Shown piece by piece: positions 24,780 through 30,940 of a DNA stretch of 30,940 bases. The notes under the pieces are model-generated. The model had not been told where the DNA came from. It ran no database searches and saw nothing but the letters and a program-made list of their open reading frames with translations. The translations under genes and the position numbers were made by a program. Each line of letters begins with the position of its first letter. The first letter of the stretch is position 1. Source of the stretch: an uncultured Pseudomonadota bacterium (GTDB lineage: Bacteria; Pseudomonadota; Gammaproteobacteria; Burkholderiales; SG8-39); assembly GCA_903895005.1 (NCBI GenBank), contig CAITSH010000029.1, positions 1 to 30,940 on the forward strand, written 5' to 3'.

Positions 24780-24810
24780 AAAAGGCCACAGGCGGCGCCT
24801 GTGGCCTTTT
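24780..24810 (+). terminator. Rho-independent terminator
   Basis: A 14-bp perfect stem (AAAAGGCCACAGGC with its inverted copy) closes a 3-base loop and ends in TTTT. It lies 27 bases after the stop of Bug copy 2. The A-run on the left would let it act on the other strand too, but no minus-strand gene is close. Confidence 0.85.
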
Positions 24811-24872
24811 CATTTGCAACGCCGTCGTAGGCGCCGCGGCGTGCGCCGGGTGTTTCGGCGCGATCCATCGGC

Positions 24873-24878
24873 TAAAAT
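24873..24878 (+). promoter_or_regulatory. Candidate -10 element (TAAAAT) for the second crotonase
   Basis: GGCTAAAATACGCC lies 25 bases before the ATG at 24904 and after the terminator. This form of -10 is common in betaproteobacteria. No good -35 is visible. It suggests that the second crotonase and CaiB genes form a separate transcript with a short leader. Confidence 0.45.
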
Positions 24879-24903
24879 ACGCCTTTCACATCCAGTCCAT
24901 TCC

Positions 24904-25689
24904 ATGACCCAAGGCATCCTGGTCGCGCGCGATGGCGATATCGCCACCGTCACGCTCAGCAACCCCGGCAAACTCAACGCTCTCACTGTCGCCATGTGGG
25001 ACGCGCTCGCGAGCGCGTTCCGCGGACTTTCGGCGGACGACAGCCTGCGTTGCATCGTGATTCGCGGCGCGGGCGACGAGGCCTTTGCTGCCGGAGCCGA
25101 CATCGCCGAGTTCGCGACGGTACGCAACACCGCGGAGCAGGCGCGAACCTATCACCGGCAGCACGTCTATGGCGCGCTCGCCGCCATCGACGCCTGTCCC
25201 CATCCAACGGTGGCCATGATCAAGGGCGCCTGCGCCGGCGGCGGCCTCGAAATCGCCTGCCTGTGCGACCTGCGAATCGCCGGAAGCTCCGGACGTCTCG
25301 GCGTGCCGATCAACCGGCTCGGCTTTCCGATCGCCTACGAGGAACTGGCCGCGCTATTACCGCTCGCCGGCAAGGCGCTCATGCTCGAAATCCTGCTTGA
25401 AGGCCGCATGCTTGGCGCCGACGAGGCCTTGTCAAAAGGCCTGCTGACGCGCGTGGTCGGCGACGCACAGGTCGAGGAAGAGGCCTATGCCACGGCGAAG
25501 CGCATCGCCGCGGGCGCGCCGCTGGTGGCACGATGGAACAAGCAGCGCATCAAGCGCCTGCTGGCCCTGCCCGATGCGCTTGAAGAATCCGAGATCAACT
25601 CCGGTTTCGAACACATGCAAACCGAGGACTATCGCATCGGCATGCGCGCCTTCCTTGGCAAGACCAAACCAAAGTTTGTCGGGCGCTGA
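24904..25689 (+). CDS. Enoyl-CoA hydratase/isomerase (crotonase) family protein, copy 2
   Basis: The 261-residue paralog of the crotonase at 22877-23659 shares NPGKLNAL, AFAAGADIAEF, KGACAGGGLEIAC (E116) and GAPLVARWNK. As in copy 1, the second catalytic Glu is missing: RLGVPINRLG has Ile136. The pair therefore belongs to the same subfamily and may act on related acyl-CoAs. The ATG at 24904 aligns with the family start; the open frame continues upstream to 24814 but the extra residues are Arg-rich and unlikely to be translated. There is no strong Shine-Dalgarno. The CaiB gene follows by 50 bases. Confidence 0.9.
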   Translation: MTQGILVARDGDIATVTLSNPGKLNALTVAMWDALASAFRGLSADDSLRCIVIRGAGDEAFAAGADIAEFATVRNTAEQARTYHRQHVYGALAAIDACPHPTVAMIKGACAGGGLEIACLCDLRIAGSSGRLGVPINRLGFPIAYEELAALLPLAGKALMLEILLEGRMLGADEALSKGLLTRVVGDAQVEEEAYATAKRIAAGAPLVARWNKQRIKRLLALPDALEESEINSGFEHMQTEDYRIGMRAFLGKTKPKFVGR

Positions 25690-25739
25690 GTCCTTCATTT
25701 ACCGTTATCCAGTCTTACAAAATTACAACAAGGAATCCC

Positions 25740-26960
25740 ATGGCAGGCCCCTTATCGCACATCCGCGTCCTCGACCTTTCCCGCGTTCTCGCCGGCCCTT
25801 GGGCGGGACAGAACATGGCCGACCTCGGCGCCGAAGTCATCAAGGTCGAGCGCCCGAAAATAGGCGATGACTCGCGCGCCTTCGGCCCGCCCTGGGTCAA
25901 GGACCAGGAGGGCAAGGACACGCGCGAGTCGGCGTATTACACCGCCGCCAACCGTGGCAAGAAATCCATCACGCTCAACCTCTCCAACCCCGAGGGTCAA
26001 GCCATTGTGCGCGAGCTCGCGACGCGCGCCGACGTGCTCATCGAGAACTACAAGTTCGGCGACCTCGCGCGCTACGGCCTGGGTTACGAGGACCTCGCAA
26101 AAATTAATCCACGCCTGATTTACTGCTCGGTCACCGGCTTTGGCCAGACCGGGCCTTATCGCGAACATCCCGGATACGACTTCATGATCCAGGGCATGGG
26201 CGGCATGATGAGTGTCACCGGTGAACCCGATGAGGTTCCCGGTGGCGGACCACAACGCGCGGGCGTGCCTGTCGCCGACATCATCACCGGCATGTACGCA
26301 TCTATCGCCATTTGCGCCGCCATCGCCAACCGTGCCGAGACGGGCAAAGGCCAGCACCTTGACCTCGCGCTGCTCGATTCGCAGATCGCGCTGATGAGTT
26401 ACCAGAACACCAACTACTTTGCCACCGGCAAGGCGCCGGTTCGCATCGGCAACCTGCACCCGAATATTGTTCCCTACCAGCCGTTCAAGACCTCGGACGG
26501 CAGCGTCATCCTGGCCTGCGGTAATGACAACCTGTTCCGCAAGTTCTGCGAGGTGGCCGGCTGCACCCAGCTGGCCGAGGACGCGCGCTTTTCAACTAAC
26601 GGAAAACGCGTCGAGAACCGCGCCGAAATGACGCGCCTGCTCCAGGAAATTTTCGCCAAGCGCACGACGCGCGACTGGGTTGATGCGCTTGAGGCCGCGG
26701 GCGTACCCAACGGGCCGATCAATACCATCGCACAAGTGTTCGAGGAGCCGCAGGTCAAGGCGCGCAACATCAAGATTGAACTTGATCACCCGGTCGCCGG
26801 AAAAATGCCGCTAGTGGCCAGCCCGATGCGTTTTTCAGGCACGCCAATCAAACACACCATGGCGCCGCCGACGCTGGGACAACACACCGAAGAGGTGTTG
26901 CGCTCGCTGGGCAAAAGCGAGGCGGACATCGCAAAGCTTCGTAACGACGGAATCGTCTAG
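25740..26960 (+). CDS. CaiB/BaiF-family (class III) CoA-transferase
   Basis: The 406-residue protein opens with VLDLSRVLAGPWAGQNMADLGAEVIKVERP in pieces typical of the family. It has the NRGKKSITLNL block and the catalytic Asp D180 in GVPVADIITGMYA. These enzymes move CoA between carboxylic acids through an Asp-CoA anhydride. Here it would make the acyl-CoA for the neighbouring crotonases, or recycle CoA from their product. An AAGGA Shine-Dalgarno precedes the ATG. The gene ends 30 bases from the convergent TauE/SafE gene. Confidence 0.94.
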   Translation: MAGPLSHIRVLDLSRVLAGPWAGQNMADLGAEVIKVERPKIGDDSRAFGPPWVKDQEGKDTRESAYYTAANRGKKSITLNLSNPEGQAIVRELATRADVLIENYKFGDLARYGLGYEDLAKINPRLIYCSVTGFGQTGPYREHPGYDFMIQGMGGMMSVTGEPDEVPGGGPQRAGVPVADIITGMYASIAICAAIANRAETGKGQHLDLALLDSQIALMSYQNTNYFATGKAPVRIGNLHPNIVPYQPFKTSDGSVILACGNDNLFRKFCEVAGCTQLAEDARFSTNGKRVENRAEMTRLLQEIFAKRTTRDWVDALEAAGVPNGPINTIAQVFEEPQVKARNIKIELDHPVAGKMPLVASPMRFSGTPIKHTMAPPTLGQHTEEVLRSLGKSEADIAKLRNDGIV

Positions 26961-26990
26961 ACAGGTTTGGCGGATGACGGGGTTACCGGT

Positions 26991-27785
26991 TCACCACAAG
27001 CCCCACGCCATTTTCGTCGCCATCACGAACAACAAACCGGCAAATATTTTCTTCAGTGCCCGCGTCGGCAGGCGATGGGCCATGGACACGCCAATCGGCG
27101 CGACGAGCATGCTGGTGATGGCGATGCCAAGAAAGGCCGGCAGGTAGACATACCCCACGCTCCACGCAGGCAATCCGGGCTGCGACCATCCGGCAACCAC
27201 AAACCCAACCGTGCCGGCCGCAGCGATCGGGAAGCCGACGGCGGCCGCGGTGCCGATGGCCTGCAGGATCGGCACGTTGGCCCACAGAAGAAAAGGTACG
27301 GTAAGGAACGCACCGCCGATGGCCGCGAACGCGGAGGCGGCGCTGATCATAAAGCCAGCCACCGACATCCCCATCAAGCCGGGTGGCTTGCGCGAGGGCG
27401 CGGGCTTGCGCTCCAGAAACATATTGGCCGACGCGAGATAAACCATCATGCAGAACAGCATGGCGAACAAGCGGGTAGGGATCATGCCGGCCACGGCCGA
27501 GCCAATCAAACCGCCAAGCAGGATGCCGGGGGTCATGGTTTTGACAATGTCCCAGCGCAACGCACCGCGCGCAGCATGCGAGCGGGTGCTTGACGCCGAG
27601 GTGAGGAGGATAGTCGCCATGCCCGAACCCACTGCAAGATGCAGCACGTGCTCGCGCGGCAGGCCCTGCGCCTCGAATAGCATGACCAGCAAGGGCACCA
27701 TGATCGCACCGCCGCCTATGCCCAGCAGCCCCGCAAAAAAACCCACAGCCGCACCAATAGCAACGTAACCGGCAACCCATTCCAT
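26991..27785 (-). CDS. TauE/SafE-family membrane permease
   Basis: The 264-residue, strongly hydrophobic protein has the N-terminal GFFAGLLGIGGGAIMVPLL repeat and the second-half copy FAAIGGAFLTVPFLL, the internal duplication of the family, with about eight membrane segments. Family members export or import sulfite, sulfoacetate and other organic anions; the substrate is not readable here. Its ATG shares one base with the HAD phosphatase stop (TGATG), so it is translationally coupled to it. Confidence 0.93.
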   Translation of the reverse strand: MEWVAGYVAIGAAVGFFAGLLGIGGGAIMVPLLVMLFEAQGLPREHVLHLAVGSGMATILLTSASSTRSHAARGALRWDIVKTMTPGILLGGLIGSAVAGMIPTRLFAMLFCMMVYLASANMFLERKPAPSRKPPGLMGMSVAGFMISAASAFAAIGGAFLTVPFLLWANVPILQAIGTAAAVGFPIAAAGTVGFVVAGWSQPGLPAWSVGYVYLPAFLGIAITSMLVAPIGVSMAHRLPTRALKKIFAGLLFVMATKMAWGLW

Positions 27786-28570
27786 CAGTAAGCCCTCAAC
27801 AAGTGTTCTGCAAATTCGACAAAACCCGCGCCACTGCGGCCACGGGTGACATAGGCGGGGCCGGTGGCAAGGCGCGATGCAAAATCAGCCACATTGGCCA
27901 CCCCCACCGACAAGGGAAAAAAACCGAACATCGGCGCATCGTTGGGCGAATCGCCAATGAACGCGTAGTCCGTCTTTTGTGCATCAAGCTCAACACCGAA
28001 GCCTTCGGTCATGAGGGTGCGCGTCATTCCAAGCTTGTCATAGCTGCCAAACCAGCCGTTGACGTGAATGGAGCTTACACGCGCAGTCATGCCCGACTCG
28101 TGCATGATCGCCACGATCCGGTCAACATCCCGCTCCGCTAGGCGCGGGACATCTTCGCAAAAGTCGATCGCCAGATCGGCCTCGCGAAAGAGTTGGTCGG
28201 ACGCAACCCAGGCACCGGGCACCTCTTTCAGGATGAGCGCGCGCACGGTGGAAAGGCGCAACCGGTTCGCAGCGCGCGTCGCTTCATCGTCGCGAAACCG
28301 CTTGATGAGATGGCGCGAACCACGGTCATAGCGGAAGTAAAACGCACCGTTCTCGCCCACGACGGCATCGACAGGCCACATGCGTGCAATGTGATCACAC
28401 CACCCGGCAGGCCGACCGGTTATCGGCACCACGAGTTTGCCCGCGTCGCGCAAGGCCTCGAGCGCCGAATACGCCGCGGCGGTGAGGCTTCCGTCTGTAG
28501 TGATGGTGTCGTCGATATCGCAGAAGACGCCGCGAACGGACCGCGCATCAAGTTGTGCGAGCGGTTTCAC
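27785..28570 (-). CDS. HAD-superfamily IIB phosphatase
   Basis: The 261-residue protein has motif I DIDDT (18-22, nucleophile D18, acid/base D20), T51 in ITGRP, K179 in SYDKLGM and motif IV GDSPND (206-211). This is the Cof/mannosyl-3-phosphoglycerate-phosphatase type of HAD-IIB enzymes. The substrate is probably a small phosphorylated sugar or polyol. The open frame extends to 29092 inside glpD, but the GTG at 28570 has GAGG five bases upstream and sits right before the first motif. The gene starts 40 bases after glpD and overlaps the permease by one base. Confidence 0.88.
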   Translation of the reverse strand: MKPLAQLDARSVRGVFCDIDDTITTDGSLTAAAYSALEALRDAGKLVVPITGRPAGWCDHIARMWPVDAVVGENGAFYFRYDRGSRHLIKRFRDDEATRAANRLRLSTVRALILKEVPGAWVASDQLFREADLAIDFCEDVPRLAERDVDRIVAIMHESGMTARVSSIHVNGWFGSYDKLGMTRTLMTEGFGVELDAQKTDYAFIGDSPNDAPMFGFFPLSVGVANVADFASRLATGPAYVTRGRSGAGFVEFAEHLLRAY

Positions 28571-28610
28571 AAATGCCTCTGCCTGGCATGGTCGAAAATG
28601 GAAAGAAAAC

Positions 28611-30101
28611 TCACGATAGCGCCTTGAGAAAAACACCCACCTGCGCGCGCTCCAAGGGGGACATGTGCAGCCCGCATTTGGTCCTGCGCCAGAGGACGTC
28701 CTCCGCTTCACGCGCCCATTCGTGATCGACGAGGTAACGCACTTCGCGCTCGTACAAACCGCCGCCGAAATTCTGACCAAGGTCGTCCGCGGTTTTTGCA
28801 TCCCCCAGCAGCCCATCAGCCAGCGTGCCATGGCGACGCAGCAGGCGGGCCAGCCATTGCCTGTCGAGTTCGGGCCGGCGGTCGCGAAAGTCAGCCAGCA
28901 CCGCCTGGAAATCACGCCCGGAAAAATCACCCCCGGGCAGGGCTTCGCTGTGGGTCCATGCCGGCTTTGACGGAAGCCAGTGCCCAAGCTTCTCCAGTGC
29001 GTGCTCGGCGAGTTTTCGGTAGGTGGTGATCTTGCCGCCGAAAATCGACAACAACGGCGCTTGCTCGCCGTGCACCCCCGCATCCAGTTCAAAGTGATAG
29101 TCGCGGGTCACTGCGGAAGGATCGGGCGAGCCATCGTCGTAAAGCGGACGCACGCCGCTATACGCCCAGACGACGTTTTGCGCCGTCACGGCACGTCGCG
29201 TGTAGCGGCTTGCCGCCTCACACAAGTAGCTGATTTCCTCTTTTGATATTTCTGGACGGTGATCGGTGTCGGAGACCGCCACATCGGTGGTCCCGATCAG
29301 CGTGAACTCGCGCTCGTAGGGAATCAAAAAGACGATGCGCCTGTCAGGGTTTTGCAGAATATAGGCGTGACGCTTGTCGTGGATGCGCGGCACCACGATA
29401 TGGCTGCCCTTGACCAGTCGCACACGTCCGCTCGTGCCGATGCCAAGCTCGTTGTCGATGACCTGTTTCACCCAGGGGCCGGCGGCGTTGATAAGCACGC
29501 GCGCGGTGACCTCGCGCTCTCCGGAGGCATCGGTCAGCGTGACGCGCCACAGTGCGCCATCACGGCGCGCCCGGCTGCATCGGGTTCGCGGCAGCACCTG
29601 CGCGCCATGGTCCACCGCCGAGCGCGCATTGAGCACCACCAGGCGCGCGTCGTCGACCCAGCCGTCGGAGTAGCTGAAGCCGCGCTGGAATTCGGGTTTG
29701 AGCCCGGCGCCATATCCGTCGGCGGCAAGTTCCACGCCCTTGGACTTGGGCAGCTTGCTCCGCCCCCCGATGTGGTCATACAGGAACAAGCCCAGGCGGA
29801 TCATCCAAGCCGGGCGCAGGTGAGGCTCATGCGGCAGAACGAATTCGAGCGGCCAGATAATGTGCGGGGCAATCGACAGCAACACTTCACGCTCGGCCAG
29901 GGCTTCGGCCACCAGGCGGAACTCGTAGTACTCCAGGTAGCGCAGGCCGCCGTGGATGAGTTTGCTGCTTGACGATGACGTCGCCCACGCAAGATCGTGC
30001 TGCTCGGCCATCAACACAGACAGCCCGCGACCCGCGGCATCGCGTGCAATACCGGCGCCGTTGATGCCGCCGCCGATGATGACAAGGTCGAAATGGCTCA
30101 T
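28611..30101 (-). CDS. glpD: Aerobic glycerol-3-phosphate dehydrogenase
   Basis: The 496-residue FAD enzyme oxidises glycerol-3-phosphate to dihydroxyacetone phosphate at the membrane. Visible are FDLVIIGGGINGAGIARDAAGRG (4-26, dinucleotide fold, seen in two blocks), SSSSSKLIHGGLRYLEYYE, NAAGPWVKQV, YAYSGVRPLYDDGS-like text near 350 and GGKITTYRKLAEHAL, all typical of GlpD. The frame is open to 30203; I chose the ATG at 30101 because it matches the usual family start, although no good Shine-Dalgarno precedes it. An ATG at 30167 is the alternative. No glpF, glpK or glpR is in the window. Confidence 0.92.
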   Translation of the reverse strand: MSHFDLVIIGGGINGAGIARDAAGRGLSVLMAEQHDLAWATSSSSSKLIHGGLRYLEYYEFRLVAEALAEREVLLSIAPHIIWPLEFVLPHEPHLRPAWMIRLGLFLYDHIGGRSKLPKSKGVELAADGYGAGLKPEFQRGFSYSDGWVDDARLVVLNARSAVDHGAQVLPRTRCSRARRDGALWRVTLTDASGEREVTARVLINAAGPWVKQVIDNELGIGTSGRVRLVKGSHIVVPRIHDKRHAYILQNPDRRIVFLIPYEREFTLIGTTDVAVSDTDHRPEISKEEISYLCEAASRYTRRAVTAQNVVWAYSGVRPLYDDGSPDPSAVTRDYHFELDAGVHGEQAPLLSIFGGKITTYRKLAEHALEKLGHWLPSKPAWTHSEALPGGDFSGRDFQAVLADFRDRRPELDRQWLARLLRRHGTLADGLLGDAKTADDLGQNFGGGLYEREVRYLVDHEWAREAEDVLWRRTKCGLHMSPLERAQVGVFLKALS

Positions 30102-30270
30102 GCAGGAGAACTTGCTGGCGCCGCGAAACGCGTCGTTTTCACGGTCTTTTATTGTGGGTGACGACATGGTAACGCATGGGGCTTGCGACGCCGCGCGCAG
30201 CACCGGAAAGGGCTTAGATTACGCCACCGGCGGAGTGTGTCCTTTCAATCCCCGAGGGCCTTTGCGCGAC
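30102..30270. other. Intergenic region between LysR gene and glpD
   Basis: This 169-base stretch should hold the glpD leader and perhaps a promoter. On the minus strand GTAATCTAAG near 30215-30225 could be a weak -10. I see no strong -35, terminator or clear GlpR-type operator. Confidence 0.3.
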
Positions 30271-30939
30271 TCAGGCCTTTACCGGTTCGAGCGCCCCGCG
30301 CAAGGCCTTCAGAAAGCGCATCGCCGGCAGCGGCAGGTGCCGGCCTTTCAACTGCACCACCGCAAGCGGCCGACGCGCCATGCTGCGCTCGTCGATGTAG
30401 CGGGCGGTTACCCCGTCGCGCGCGCCGTCAAGCGCGGTGCCAACCTGAACCTGGAAGGTGATCGCGTCGCTCGCTCGAACAAAATTGCGCAGCATCTCGA
30501 AGGAATTCGACTCCAACACGACATCGGGTTTGAGCGAGCTGCGCGCAAAAAAACCCTCCAGCAACGCACGCCCTCCCAGCCCCCCCTCCGGCAGGGCGAG
30601 CGGATAGCGCAGGCAGTCGCGCATCTTGACCGAATCGGCGCGCGCAAGGGGGTGGTTTTGGTCCATCACGGCGCACAGGCGCTGTTCCACTTCGAGAAGG
30701 GTGGTCAGGTCGGCAGCTGGTTCGGGGTTATAGACCACGCCCAAATCGGCATCAAAATCACGGAGCGCTTCCACAACCGCGGCGCGGTCACAAATACGGA
30801 CCGAGAACGCGACTCCGGGGTGGCTTTTGCGAAACTGTCGCATCAAATCGGGGAACAGCGCAAAGGCCAGCGCCTGACTCGCCGCAATCGAAACGGTACC
30901 GCGATGCAAACCCTTCAACTGCTCGATTTCGGTGCGCAT
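30271..30939 (-). CDS. LysR-family regulator, C-terminal effector domain (5' end outside window)
   Basis: The 222 visible residues match the LysR substrate-binding domain: LKGLHRGTVSIAASQALAFALFP at the domain start, FPDLMRQFRKSHPGV, and the pattern ADLGVVYNPEP. The N-terminal helix-turn-helix (about 80 residues) must lie beyond the right edge, so the first Met is internal. The gene precedes glpD on the same strand, with a 169-base gap. Whether it controls glpD or genes outside the window is unknown. Confidence 0.88.
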   Translation of the reverse strand: MRTEIEQLKGLHRGTVSIAASQALAFALFPDLMRQFRKSHPGVAFSVRICDRAAVVEALRDFDADLGVVYNPEPAADLTTLLEVEQRLCAVMDQNHPLARADSVKMRDCLRYPLALPEGGLGGRALLEGFFARSSLKPDVVLESNSFEMLRNFVRASDAITFQVQVGTALDGARDGVTARYIDERSMARRPLAVVQLKGRHLPLPAMRFLKALRGALEPVKA

Positions 30940-30940
30940 G

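Noticed and set aside
23791..24819. 342-residue minus-strand open frame opposite Bug copy 2
   Set aside because: It is a shadow of a protein with a clear signal peptide and Bug motifs, and it begins beyond the terminator hairpin.
28571..29092. N-terminal extension of the HAD phosphatase frame into glpD
   Set aside because: The added text is a shifted reading of glpD; the GTG at 28570 has GAGG at the right distance and leads directly into the HAD motif.

Overview
The window looks like a GC-rich chromosomal segment of a metabolically versatile betaproteobacterium, most likely Burkholderiales. The reasons are two TctC/Bug periplasmic binding proteins, a CaiB/BaiF CoA-transferase, a CoxMSL-type molybdenum hydroxylase with HyuAB hydantoinase, several GTG/TTG starts and TAAAAT-type promoter elements. 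I see no tRNA, rRNA, CRISPR array, transposase or phage gene, and no stretch longer than about 230 bases without a gene. Taxonomy is inferred from gene content only.

Region 1 (1-10971) is a catabolic locus. The 3' part of a TetR-family regulator gene (1-405, cut by the window edge) converges on an eight-gene minus-strand run: hyuA, hyuB, a NitT/TauT-type ABC transporter (binding protein, ATPase, permease) and the FAD, 2Fe-2S and molybdopterin subunits of a xanthine dehydrogenase-family hydroxylase. Together this suggests uptake of a small, probably N-heterocyclic compound, hydroxylation by the Mo enzyme and ATP-dependent ring opening by HyuAB. A TetR-like inverted repeat and a TTGACA box lie upstream of hyuA.

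Region 2 (11160-15961) is a signalling island. It holds a small unknown protein with a CPDC motif, a stand-alone receiver protein whose phospho-acceptor Asp is Glu and which ends in a His/Cys-rich tail, and on the opposite strand a NarL-type response regulator overlapping a 975-residue hybrid kinase (CHASE-PAS-PAS-HisKA-HATPase-REC). The divergent intergenic region carries a 10-bp-arm inverted repeat.

Region 3 (16023-26960) is an organic-acid/acyl-CoA locus. Minus strand: a GntR/FCD regulator, a DsbA-family oxidoreductase and a YdiJ-like FAD/4Fe-4S dehydrogenase. Plus strand: a class V aminotransferase (serine/alanine-glyoxylate type), then a repeated module Bug-crotonase, Bug-crotonase, then CaiB/BaiF. 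Two matching palindromes (core TTTGNATNCAAA) lie in the divergent regulator/aminotransferase region, one over the aminotransferase promoter. A strong terminator splits the plus-strand run before the second crotonase, which has its own TAAAAT element.

Region 4 (26991-30940) is a minus-strand group: a LysR C-terminal part (cut by the right edge), glpD, a HAD-IIB phosphatase and a TauE/SafE permease. The last two overlap by one base.
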